Origin: DATEHQ01 sp035279525
GTDB lineage: Bacteria; Chloroflexota; Dormibacteria; Dormibacterales; Dormibacteraceae
DNA: 53,321 nt
Assembly (NCBI GenBank): GCA_035279525.1
Contig: DATEHQ010000003.1
Span: 1 to 53,321 of the forward strand
Direction of reading: 5' to 3'
Part shown: piece after piece, positions 42,670 through 49,638 of the stretch
Numbering within the stretch: the first letter of the stretch is position 1
Layout: each line of letters starts with the position of its first letter
Notes under the pieces: model-generated
Databases searched by the model: none
The model's input: the letters and a program-made list of their open reading frames with translations, nothing else
Told to the model about the DNA's origin: nothing
Position numbers and translations under genes: made by a program

Positions 42670-43043
42670 CCGGCGGCGGCGTGGTGCTCCTCATCGAGGA
42701 CAACGAGGCCAACTCGATCCTGGCCACCGCGGTTCTCGAGCGCGAGGGTTTCCACGTCGAGGTGGCGGCTTCGGCCGAGCAAGCGAACCGGGTCCTGTGC
42801 GCGGTGGTTCCGGACGTGATCCTGATGGACGTCCAGCTGCCGGGTGAGGATGGCCTGACCTACGCACGCGAGCTGAAGGCGGGCCGTGGCACGTCGCGAA
42901 TCCCGATCGTGGCGCTGACTGCGCACGCGATGCCCGGCGACCGGGAGCTGGCCATGGACGCGGGATGCGTCGCGTACATGTCCAAGCCCATCGACACGAG
43001 GACGTTCGCCGGCCAGGTCCGAAAGGTGATCGACGGGGGCTGA
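42666..43043 (+). CDS. Stand-alone response-regulator receiver protein
   Basis: 125 residues from GTG 42666 (GTGA overlap with the hybrid kinase). It has LLIEDNEANS, phospho-Asp in ILMDVQLPGEDG, Thr in VALTAHAM and Lys in YMSKPID. There is no output domain, so it acts as a CheY/SpoIIAA-like shuttle or phosphate sink, probably for the upstream kinase. It ends 2 bp before the convergent SDR gene. Confidence 0.93.
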   Translation: MTGGGVVLLIEDNEANSILATAVLEREGFHVEVAASAEQANRVLCAVVPDVILMDVQLPGEDGLTYARELKAGRGTSRIPIVALTAHAMPGDRELAMDAGCVAYMSKPIDTRTFAGQVRKVIDGG

Positions 43044-43045
43044 AG

Positions 43046-43735
43046 TCAGCCTCGTCCGATGTAGGGCATCTTCGTCGCCATCACCGTCATGAACTGCACG
43101 TTCGCGTCGAGCGGCAGGCTCGCCATGTAGACCACGGCGCGCGCGACGTCGTCCACTGACATCTTCGGCTCGTTCAGGCGTTCGGTCATTTCGGTCGACG
43201 CATTTCCAATGTCTATCTGTCCGCAGGCGATGTCGTAAGCGCGGCCCTCTAGCGACGTCGATTTCGTCAGGCCGGTGATCGCGTGCTTGCTGGCCGTGTA
43301 AGCAACCGAGCTCGGGCGCGGGACGTGCGCGGAGATCGAGCCGTTGTTGATGATCCGGCCGCCGCGAGGCTGCTGCTCCTTCATCAGGCGGAACGCCTCC
43401 CGCGTGCACAAGAACGCGCCCGTGAGGTTTGTGTCGATCACGGTCCGCCATTGCTCGTAGGTCAGCTCCTCGAGCGGCGCCGGAGCGTTGGTGCCGGCGT
43501 TGTTGAAGAGCAGGTCGACACGCCCGTGCAGCTCCTTGACGCGGTCGAACATCGCCGCGACCGAGGCTGGGTCCCGCACGTCGACCTCGATGGGAGTCAC
43601 TTCCGGGCCGACCTGCTGCAGGCGCTCCAGGCGCCGGCCTCCGATCACGATCGCGAAGCCCTCCCGGGCGAGCGCCAGCGCCACCGCCCTGCCGATTCCG
43701 GTGCCCCCGCCGGTCACCACGGCGACCCTGGTCAC
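43046..43735 (-). CDS. Short-chain dehydrogenase/reductase
   Basis: 229 residues. Cofactor motif TGGGTGIG, structural NNAG, catalytic Ser in NNGSISAH and YTASK are present, so it is a classical NAD(P)-dependent SDR. The substrate is unknown. GTG 43735 has TACAAC 6 nt upstream, suggesting a leaderless transcript. The divergent SRPBCC gene shares its upstream region. Confidence 0.92.
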   Translation of the reverse strand: MTRVAVVTGGGTGIGRAVALALAREGFAIVIGGRRLERLQQVGPEVTPIEVDVRDPASVAAMFDRVKELHGRVDLLFNNAGTNAPAPLEELTYEQWRTVIDTNLTGAFLCTREAFRLMKEQQPRGGRIINNGSISAHVPRPSSVAYTASKHAITGLTKSTSLEGRAYDIACGQIDIGNASTEMTERLNEPKMSVDDVARAVVYMASLPLDANVQFMTVMATKMPYIGRG

Positions 43736-43741
43736 GAGAAA

Positions 43742-43747
43742 GTTGTA
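43742..43747 (-). promoter_or_regulatory. -10-like box 6 nt before the SDR GTG
   Basis: TACAAC on the minus strand, exactly 6 nt before GTG 43735, without a ribosome site. Confidence 0.4.
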
Positions 43748-43756
43748 CTCCTCCGC

Positions 43757-43825
43757 TCCACCCCACGAAGTGGTGGGTCCTCCTCCCCACGAAGTGGGGA
43801 GGTGTCGCCGAAGGCGACGGAGGGG
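43757..43825. repeat. Double-hairpin intergenic repeat plus half copy
   Basis: A full copy (about 43781-43825) reads CCTCCCCACGAAGTGGGGAG, then GTGTCGCCGAAGGCGACGGA and GGGG, opposite in orientation to those at 7684-7869. A single-hairpin half copy (CCACCCCACGAAGTGGTGGG) precedes it at about 43758-43777. Confidence 0.8.
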
Positions 43826-43849
43826 CGCCGATAAAGAGGGGCTCAGAGC

Positions 43850-43895
43850 GTAACCGCCATCAGTAACCGTTCTGTTACCGTAACCACACAGTTAC
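43850..43895. promoter_or_regulatory. Tandem GTAAC-N6-GTTAC operator array
   Basis: GTAAC-N6-GTTAC occurs at 43863-43878 and again at 43880-43895, with an extra half-site GTAAC at 43850. The sites end 17 bp before GTG 43913. Such a paired operator suggests cooperative binding of a dimeric regulator that is not encoded next to it. Confidence 0.65.
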
Positions 43896-43912
43896 GACAG
43901 GGAGGACACGCG

Positions 43913-44335
43913 GTGAAGTACTTCGAGGCGCGATCGAGCATCAAGTCAAGCCCACAGAACGTCTGGCGGGTCCTCACCGACGGCGAGCGCTTTCCCCAGT
44001 GGGACTCGGGCATCGAACGGTTCGAAGGCAAGATCGCGCAGGGCGGCACGGTCAAGCTCTACGTCAAGGTGAACCCGGGACGAGCGTTTCCGCTCAAGGT
44101 GACCGAACTGACCGCGAACCGGCGGATGGTCTTCTCCGGCGGCATGCCGCTCGGCCTGTTCAAGGGTGTCCGCACGTACACGCTCGAGCCGGGCGCGGCC
44201 GGTGGGACAGATTTCCACATGCGCGAGGAGTACACCGGGCCGCTGCTCGGGATGATGTGGAAATCGATCCCCGACCTCGGCCCGTCGTTCCAGCAGTTCG
44301 CCGACGGCCTCAAGAAGGAAGCCGAGAAGAGCTAG
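43913..44335 (+). CDS. SRPBCC (polyketide cyclase/START-like) protein
   Basis: 140 residues from GTG 43913, preceded by GGGAGG. The fold pattern is typical: FEARSSIKSSPQNVWRVLTD, FPQWDSGIERFEG, and a C-terminal helix (GPSFQQFADGLKKEAEKS). These proteins bind hydrophobic ligands or act in their conversion. A tandem operator controls it, so it is probably induced by a specific signal. It overlaps the next convergent gene by 4 bp. Confidence 0.88.
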   Translation: MKYFEARSSIKSSPQNVWRVLTDGERFPQWDSGIERFEGKIAQGGTVKLYVKVNPGRAFPLKVTELTANRRMVFSGGMPLGLFKGVRTYTLEPGAAGGTDFHMREEYTGPLLGMMWKSIPDLGPSFQQFADGLKKEAEKS

Positions 44336-44817
44336 GGAAATCGCCACCGCGTCGGCAGCTTCGATTCGTCGCCGTCGACGATCGCGACCACCGAGCGAGG
44401 GCGCACAGCGAACAGCGGCGAGTCTTCGATGAGCACGCTGCTTCCGTATTTGGCCCTGTACGCGACGTCCGCGGCCGCGATGGCCGCATGGTCGCGAACC
44501 TCCAGGGCCGAGCCCTGGACGATCACCGCTTCCGCGCCGCTCTCGGTGGCGATCGCGCACCCCGGCCGCCCGCCCAGGTTGACGGCCTTGCGGGTTCGCC
44601 GGCCGGTGCTGAACACCAGCGCGCCATCCGACCAGACGCCCCAGACCGCCGCAAGGTGCGGCAAGCCCGCCGACCCTGCGGTAGCGAGCCAGTAACGCCG
44701 CGACTCCCTTAGCCGCTCCACCGCCCAGTTCCACTCGAGAAGCCTGCGTCCACCGGCCGGCGGCTCGTAGCCCGGCCACCGCATCCGCTCGGCTTTCGGC
44801 TCGACCGGCTCGTGCAC
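44332..44817 (-). CDS. Pyridoxamine 5'-phosphate oxidase-like flavin/F420-binding protein
   Basis: 161 residues. The split-barrel pattern is visible (YWLATAGSAGLPHLAAVWGV, LVFSTGRRTRKAVNL, GAEAVIVQGSALEV). Family members bind FMN, F420 or haem and act as oxidases or reductases; the exact type is not clear. GTG 44817 has CATACT 6 nt upstream, suggesting leaderless expression. Confidence 0.82.
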   Translation of the reverse strand: MHEPVEPKAERMRWPGYEPPAGGRRLLEWNWAVERLRESRRYWLATAGSAGLPHLAAVWGVWSDGALVFSTGRRTRKAVNLGGRPGCAIATESGAEAVIVQGSALEVRDHAAIAAADVAYRAKYGSSVLIEDSPLFAVRPRSVVAIVDGDESKLPTRWRFP

Positions 44818-44823
44818 CGGGCC

Positions 44824-44829
44824 AGTATG
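44824..44829 (-). promoter_or_regulatory. -10-like box 6 nt before the PNPOx-like GTG
   Basis: CATACT on the minus strand, then exactly 6 nt to GTG 44817. The divergent gene starts at 44852. Confidence 0.45.
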
Positions 44830-44851
44830 GGACTACTCTGTTGCGGTACCG

Positions 44852-45277
44852 ATGAGCGACCCCAAGGTCGAGATGCTCAAGAAGGTGCCCCTCTTCGCCC
44901 ACTGTTCGCACACGTCCCTCGAGTCGGCGGCGGCCAACACCGACGAGGTCGACGTCGCGGCGGGCCGCGAGCTCATCAAGCAGGGTGAGCCGAGCGACAC
45001 CTTCTATGTTCTGCTCGATGGCGCCGCCGACGTCGTCATCGACGGCAAGAACCGCAGGACCCTCGGCCCGGGCGACTTCTTCGGCGAGATCAGCATGCTC
45101 GACCGTGGCCCCGCCACCGCCACGGTGAAGACGACCAAGCCGTCGCGCATGATGGTCATGAGCCACCTCCAGTTCCGCGATGCCATCAAGGGCAACCAGG
45201 ACCTGCTGTTCCAGGTGCTGCAGTCCGTCGCGGAGCGCCTCCGTGCCGACGCGGTCGCAGGCCTGAAGACCCGCTAG
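44852..45277 (+). CDS. Stand-alone cyclic-nucleotide-binding domain protein
   Basis: 141 residues covering one CRP-like cNMP-binding beta-barrel (VAAGRELIKQGEPSDTFYVL, GDFFGEISMLDRGPATATVK) without a DNA-binding domain. The phosphate-binding cassette FFGEISMLDRGPATA is intact, so cAMP or cGMP binding is plausible. A class III cyclase gene lies about 1 kb downstream on the opposite strand. The stop codon is part of an 18-bp sequence duplicated at 46135. Confidence 0.88.
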   Translation: MSDPKVEMLKKVPLFAHCSHTSLESAAANTDEVDVAAGRELIKQGEPSDTFYVLLDGAADVVIDGKNRRTLGPGDFFGEISMLDRGPATATVKTTKPSRMMVMSHLQFRDAIKGNQDLLFQVLQSVAERLRADAVAGLKTR

Positions 45278-45288
45278 CTCACGCGCCG
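45271..45288. repeat. Left 18-bp direct repeat of the NYN island
   Basis: CCGCTAGCTCACGCGCCG, including the stop codon of the cNMP-binding gene. An identical copy lies at 46135-46152. The two copies enclose 846 bp containing the NYN gene and look like an attL/attR or target-site duplication. Confidence 0.8.
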
Positions 45289-45353
45289 GTTGCGAAGCAG
45301 CCGATCTTAGCCCTCCCGCGAGCGGGCGTCACCCGACGGCCCGAAACGCTAGC

Positions 45354-46007
45354 TTGTGCCGCGCGCCTTCTCGGACGATTGTCTACGTTGACGGCTTCAA
45401 TCTCTACTACGCAATCAAGACCACAGCGTTCAAGTGGTTGGATCTTGTGGCCCTAGCAGCGCGGCTGCTACCCAACAATCAGGTCGATCTCGTTCGCTAC
45501 TTCACTGCCCGGGTAGGAGCTTTGCCACACGATCCTCAGGCACCCACGCGGCAACAGACGTACTTCAGGGCACTAGCTACGCTGTGGCCGCTACTTGAGA
45601 TCCACGAGGGACATTTCCTTTCCCATTCCGTTTCGATGCCACTCGCAAAGCCGTCCAAGAAAGGCGCGAAGACCGTGCTTGTCATCAAGACTGAGGAGAA
45701 AGGTTCCGATGTCAACCTCGCCACCATGTTGCTTGTCGACGGTTTTCAGAACCTATACGACGTTGCCGCAGTGATAAGCAACGACTCCGACCTAGCTCTG
45801 CCGATTCGCATGGTTCGCCAAGTTCTCCATAAGCCTGTCGTCGTATTCAATCCACATGCGATGAACCCGAAAAGCAAGCCCAGCAAGACACTTCGGCAAG
45901 TAGCCAGCCAATACCGCCCCATCCGAGCGGGTGCCTTAGTCTCGAGCCAATTCGCGCCAAACCTTGTTGACGCGAACGGAGGATTTAACAAACCGGCGAC
46001 TTGGTGA
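45354..46007 (+). CDS. NYN-domain (PIN-like) ribonuclease family protein
   Basis: 217 residues from TTG 45354. TIVYVDGFNLYYAIK is the classic NYN start with a catalytic Asp. KTEEKGSDVNLATMLLVDGF supplies the next acidic cluster, and AAVISNDSDLALPIRMV the third. These place it with LabA/NYN metal-dependent nucleases of the PIN-like superfamily, which cut RNA; some act in toxin or defence settings. Codon usage is clearly less GC-rich than in neighbouring genes. It has no antitoxin-like partner in the element. Confidence 0.85.
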   Translation: MCRAPSRTIVYVDGFNLYYAIKTTAFKWLDLVALAARLLPNNQVDLVRYFTARVGALPHDPQAPTRQQTYFRALATLWPLLEIHEGHFLSHSVSMPLAKPSKKGAKTVLVIKTEEKGSDVNLATMLLVDGFQNLYDVAAVISNDSDLALPIRMVRQVLHKPVVVFNPHAMNPKSKPSKTLRQVASQYRPIRAGALVSSQFAPNLVDANGGFNKPATW

Positions 46008-46025
46008 CTAGCCCCATAACTAGCT

Positions 46026-46049
46026 GAGGCCGCCCCGAAAGGCGGCCTC
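46026..46049. terminator. Hairpin after the NYN gene
   Basis: GAGGCCGCC and GGCGGCCTC form a perfect 9-bp stem with loop CCGAAA, 18 bp after the NYN stop. No T-tract follows. The rest of the gap to 46258 contains the GATAGGG/CCCTATC arms, the right direct repeat and two tandem hairpins. Confidence 0.7.
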
Positions 46050-46134
46050 GCACCCTACCGCCGAAGCGATAGGGGGGTTCGATGGAATTATGCCCTATCA
46101 GCTGTTGCCTGAAAACCTCGATTGATGGACAGAG

Positions 46135-46152
46135 CCGCTAGCTCACGCGCCG
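46135..46152. repeat. Right 18-bp direct repeat of the NYN island
   Basis: CCGCTAGCTCACGCGCCG, identical to 45271-45288. CAGCCGAT follows directly here, and also occurs 8 bp after the left copy, hinting at a slightly longer ancestral match. Confidence 0.8.
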
Positions 46153-46157
46153 CAGCC

Positions 46158-46233
46158 GATTCCGCACTTGTTGGCGGAAAAGGGCGGAATCACGGACCGA
46201 ATTCCGCACTTTTTGGCCGAAAGAGGCGGAATC
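46158..46233. repeat. Two tandem hairpin repeats (ATTCCGC..GCGGAAT)
   Basis: Two 33-bp copies (46159-46191 and 46201-46233) have a 42-bp period. Each has arms ATTCCGC and GCGGAAT around an 18-nt loop starting ACTT. They lie 25 bp downstream of the cyclase-AAA gene stop and may stabilise or end its transcript, or mark a repeat family. Confidence 0.75.
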
Positions 46234-46258
46234 CAGCGTAGCGATCGCTAACTCGGGG

Positions 46259-49099
46259 TCAGTGCGGCCCGGCCGACTGCGCCCGTTCGGACCGCTGGAG
46301 CCGCGCCTCCGCCTCCGTGCTGTCCCCCCGGAGCTCTGACACCCGTGCCAGCGCCCGCCACGTCCACGACGGCAGCTGCCGATCGCCGAGCTCCTCCGCC
46401 ACGCGCACGGCGTACTGCAGGTCGTCCTCCGCCGCATCCAGGCGGCCGAGGTCGCGCAGCGCGATACCCCGCGCGGCGGTCGCGTCCGCCTGCTCCCAAC
46501 GAGCGCCCAGCTCCGCGAAGATCGCGATCCCCTCGTCGAACCACGGCAGCGCCTCCTCATGCCGGCCGAGCTCGTCCAGGACCCGCGCCTTCTGCACCGC
46601 CGTCATGGCGACGCTGAACTGGTCGCCGCAGTCCTCGGCGAGCTTGCGCGCATCCTCGACCAATCGCAGGGCGCCCTCCGGATCGTGCATCTCGCTGTGG
46701 TTGATGGACAGCGCGTTGAGCGCGCGCACGCGCGCCCAGGTGTCGTTTGGCTCAGCGCTCGCGAGCGCGCGCTGCCACATCGCCTCCGACTCCTCGAAGC
46801 GCTCGCGCGTCCACGGCACCCAGCCCGCAAACAAAAGGCTGCGCGTGATCGCACGCTGCTCGCCGAGGCGCTCGGCCTCGGCCAGTGAACGCGCGAGCAG
46901 CATCTCTCCCTTGTCGACGTCGCCCTCGTAGTTGATGGCGATGTCCCCGAGAAAGCGCAGGGCCAGGGCCAGCGCAAATGGTTCGTCTTCGGCGTCGGCC
47001 AGCTCGACCGCCTGCTCCAGCGCCTTCTTCGCGCCGGGGTAGTCGCCGAGCCAGTACAGCGACTCGCCCATGCCCGCCAGCGCACGCGCCTCGCGCGCGG
47101 CCCAACCGGAGGGCGGGCCCGCCATGGCCAGGCAGCGCTTGTAGCGGTCCACCGCCGACCAGCTCTCCATGCGGCGCCGCGCACGGTCGCCGGCGACGAG
47201 CAGGGCGTCGGCCGCTTCGTCCGGCGCGGTGCGGTCGTCGGGGTCGAGGTCCAGCGCAGCCTTGGCCGCGAGCTCGAGGTGGTCGGCGGCCCAGGAGCGG
47301 TGGCCGTCGGCGAGGAGGCGCTGCGCGACGATGCGGTGCAGCCGCAGCCGCTCGCGCTTGGGCAGGCTGGCGTACGCGACCTCTTTCAATGTCGCGTGGC
47401 GGATCTGCCAGTGGCCGGTCGTCGATTGCGGATCGGTCACGACGACTTCCGCTTCCTCGAGCTGCAGCAGCTCCTCGTCCGTGGCCGCCGCGTCGACAAC
47501 CTGCAGCTCGTCGAGGTCGAAGCCGTACATGAACACAGAGGCGTGCCGCGCCAGCTCGCGCAGGCGTGCGGGCAGCGCGTCGAGGCGTGCCTCGATGATC
47601 GCCTGGACCGTCGGCGGAAGCTTCGGTCGAGCCCCGGGCACGCCGTTGCCCGACTGCAGCAGCATGCCGGTCGTCTCGATGATGAAGAACGGGTTGCCGC
47701 CCGCGCGCTTGGCGATGATGGCCGCCTCGCGGTCGTCGACGCGCCCACCCGAGGCGTGCCGGGCCAGGCGGCGCGACTCGTCGGGGGACAGCGGCTCGAG
47801 CCTGATCACGACCGCGCCGCCCGCGGTCGAACCCCACGTCGGTCGCAATTCGAGCAGCTCTTTCCGCGCCAGCGCAACCACCAGCGCGCGACGCGGTCCG
47901 CGCCTTCCCGGCGATCCGAGGCGCTCGACCAGGTCGAGCATCGCGGGCCGCAGCGTGTGCGCGTCGTCGAAGATCAACAGCACGGGGTGGTCCTTGGCGA
48001 GGCCGTCGATGAGCTCGAGGAAGCCGGCGTGCACGTCCTGCACGAACATCGCCTCGTCGCGTGCGGTGCCGGCGCCGAAGAGCAACGAAAGGCGCTCGGT
48101 CGTCCGGTCGACCTCGCCCGCGTCGCAGCACTCGAAAGCCAGCGCGCGCAGCTTGCGGCGCACTACGTTCGGCGCATCCTCGTCCGCGATCCCGGCCAGG
48201 TCGGCGACGATCGCCGCCGCCGGCGAGAATGTTGCGCTGTCCGTGAAGCTGCGGGCGTGGCCGCGCAGCACGCGGACCGCCGCGCTCAGCCCGGCCGCGA
48301 GCTCGTCGGCGATGCGCGACTTGCCGATGCCCGGCTCGCCCAGGATGGTGACCAGCACCGGCTTGCCGCTCGTGCTGGCGAGGCCGAGGCTCTCGCCGAG
48401 CATCGCCTGCTCGTTCGTCCTTCCGACGAAGGGGATCGTGCGGCGCGCCGACCGCGCGGTGATGCTCTCGACGGGGTAGGCGTCGAGGGTGACGTCGAAG
48501 CCTTTTGCTCGCACGTGTCGCTTGCGGCCGTACAGGACTTTCTCGGCGGTCAACGCGTAGGCGGTCGCACCCGCGAGCAACTGCCCCGGCTGGGCCGCGG
48601 TCTGGAGGCGGGCGGCCGTGTTGACGACCGGCCCGGTGACCAGCAGCTGGCCCGCGGGCCCGATCCCGGTCGCCGCCTCGCCTGACTCCACGCCCATCCG
48701 CACCTCGAGGGGCATGCCCGACTCCATGTCCAGGCCGATGCGATGCGCCCGCGCCCGAATCGCGAGGCCGGCGTGGATGGCGCGCAGCGCGTCGTCCTCG
48801 TGAACCTGGGGCAGGCCGAACACCGCCATGACCGCGTCGCCGATGAACTTCTCCGGCCGCCCTCGCAGCGCCTGCAGCTCCTCGGTCGCGGCGTCGAAGA
48901 ACCGGCTCAGGATCTCCCTCGTGCGCTCGGCGTCGAGGCGGCGGGCGAGGCCGGTCGAATCGACCAGGTCGGCGAACAGGACCGTGACCATCTTCCGCTC
49001 CTCTGTCTCGAGGAGCGGTCCGACGGCGGCCCCGCAATTCGGACAGAAGCGCGCGCCGGCCGGCAGCGGATTGCCGCAGACCGAGCAGGACATCGGCAT
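46259..49099 (-). CDS. Zinc-ribbon, class III cyclase, AAA ATPase and TPR regulator protein
   Basis: 946 residues. A zinc ribbon (CSVCGNPLPAGARFCPNCG) is followed by a class III nucleotide cyclase domain (about 35-205: VLFADLVDSTGLARRL, FIGDAVMAVFG, RMGVESGEAATG). An AAA ATPase follows with Walker A LGEPGIGKSR and LLIFDDAHTL, then C-terminal TPR repeats (about 600-940). Metal-binding Asp residues in FADLVDS and GDAVM are present, so it probably makes cAMP or cGMP. The layout matches the large adenylate cyclase-ATPase regulators common in soil actinobacterial-type genomes. A cNMP-binding protein gene lies nearby. Confidence 0.92.
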   Translation of the reverse strand: MPMSCSVCGNPLPAGARFCPNCGAAVGPLLETEERKMVTVLFADLVDSTGLARRLDAERTREILSRFFDAATEELQALRGRPEKFIGDAVMAVFGLPQVHEDDALRAIHAGLAIRARAHRIGLDMESGMPLEVRMGVESGEAATGIGPAGQLLVTGPVVNTAARLQTAAQPGQLLAGATAYALTAEKVLYGRKRHVRAKGFDVTLDAYPVESITARSARRTIPFVGRTNEQAMLGESLGLASTSGKPVLVTILGEPGIGKSRIADELAAGLSAAVRVLRGHARSFTDSATFSPAAAIVADLAGIADEDAPNVVRRKLRALAFECCDAGEVDRTTERLSLLFGAGTARDEAMFVQDVHAGFLELIDGLAKDHPVLLIFDDAHTLRPAMLDLVERLGSPGRRGPRRALVVALARKELLELRPTWGSTAGGAVVIRLEPLSPDESRRLARHASGGRVDDREAAIIAKRAGGNPFFIIETTGMLLQSGNGVPGARPKLPPTVQAIIEARLDALPARLRELARHASVFMYGFDLDELQVVDAAATDEELLQLEEAEVVVTDPQSTTGHWQIRHATLKEVAYASLPKRERLRLHRIVAQRLLADGHRSWAADHLELAAKAALDLDPDDRTAPDEAADALLVAGDRARRRMESWSAVDRYKRCLAMAGPPSGWAAREARALAGMGESLYWLGDYPGAKKALEQAVELADAEDEPFALALALRFLGDIAINYEGDVDKGEMLLARSLAEAERLGEQRAITRSLLFAGWVPWTRERFEESEAMWQRALASAEPNDTWARVRALNALSINHSEMHDPEGALRLVEDARKLAEDCGDQFSVAMTAVQKARVLDELGRHEEALPWFDEGIAIFAELGARWEQADATAARGIALRDLGRLDAAEDDLQYAVRVAEELGDRQLPSWTWRALARVSELRGDSTEAEARLQRSERAQSAGPH

Positions 49100-49126
49100 G
49101 ACAGTTCGATGCTAGCCCCGCGCTCT

Positions 49127-49170
49127 CCTCCCCACGAAGCGGGGAGGTGTCGCCGAAGGCGACGGAGGGG
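49127..49170. repeat. Double-hairpin intergenic repeat
   Basis: A full copy in the same orientation as 43781-43825, between the cyclase-AAA start and the SRPBCC stop. It differs from that copy only at the first loop (GAAGC for GAAGT). No gene lies in 49100-49197. Confidence 0.8.
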
Positions 49171-49197
49171 CAGGGCCCCCCGAGCCTTCAGCGCGCC

Positions 49198-49638
49198 TCA
49201 GCGTCTCTCGAGGATCTGCTTGAGCCTGGCCAGGTCCTTCAGGTTGGCTCGCCGCATCGCGCCGGCCATCACCGGCGCCGTCACCGCGGCGAACCCCTGA
49301 GGCTCACCGCGGTTGCGCAGCGTCATCCTGGTCCGGCCTGGGCCCGAGTCGTGCCACGCGTACGTGGTCTCCATCGCAAACGGGCCCTCGGCGGTGCTCA
49401 TCACCAGTCGCTCGCCCGGCACGAGCTCGACGATTTCGTACGTGTATTCGAGGCGCCGGCCGAGGAACCTCGCCACGAACGCCATGCGCGAGCCGACGCG
49501 AATCGGCGGCTGTGTCTTCCAGTTGACCGACTCGATGTTCGAGTACCACTGCGGAGCGTTGGTCGGGTCGCCTGCGTAACTCGACACCTCGGCCCGCGGG
49601 CGCTCGATCACGGCCTCGGTCGTCATATCCACCTTCAT
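49198..49638 (-). CDS. SRPBCC-family protein
   Basis: 146 residues from ATG 49638 (ATGA overlap with the hydrolase gene). The pattern TTEAVIERPRAEVSSYAGDP, APQWYSNIESVNW and RLEYTYEIVELVPGERLVMS is typical of polyketide cyclase/dehydrase-like START folds. The C-terminal helix contains MRRANLKDLARLKQILE. The ligand is unknown. It is cotranscribed with a lipoprotein hydrolase, hinting at a shared small hydrophobic substrate. Confidence 0.88.
   Translation of the reverse strand: MKVDMTTEAVIERPRAEVSSYAGDPTNAPQWYSNIESVNWKTQPPIRVGSRMAFVARFLGRRLEYTYEIVELVPGERLVMSTAEGPFAMETTYAWHDSGPGRTRMTLRNRGEPQGFAAVTAPVMAGAMRRANLKDLARLKQILERR

Larger units (their letters stand above)
45289..46134. mobile_element. 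Putative small inserted element carrying a NYN-domain gene
   Basis: The segment between two perfect 18-bp direct repeats has visibly lower GC than its surroundings. It carries a single intact gene (NYN domain), its terminator and a GATAGGG/CCCTATC inverted repeat (46068-46099). No transposase or integrase is encoded, so it would need help in trans. Precise insertion at the stop codon of the neighbouring gene left that gene intact. Confidence 0.55.

Noticed and set aside
46050..46134. Integron attC site at the end of the NYN element
   Set aside because: Inverted arms exist (GATAGGG/CCCTATC), but the expected RYYYAAC and GTTRRRY core boxes were not found in the right arrangement.
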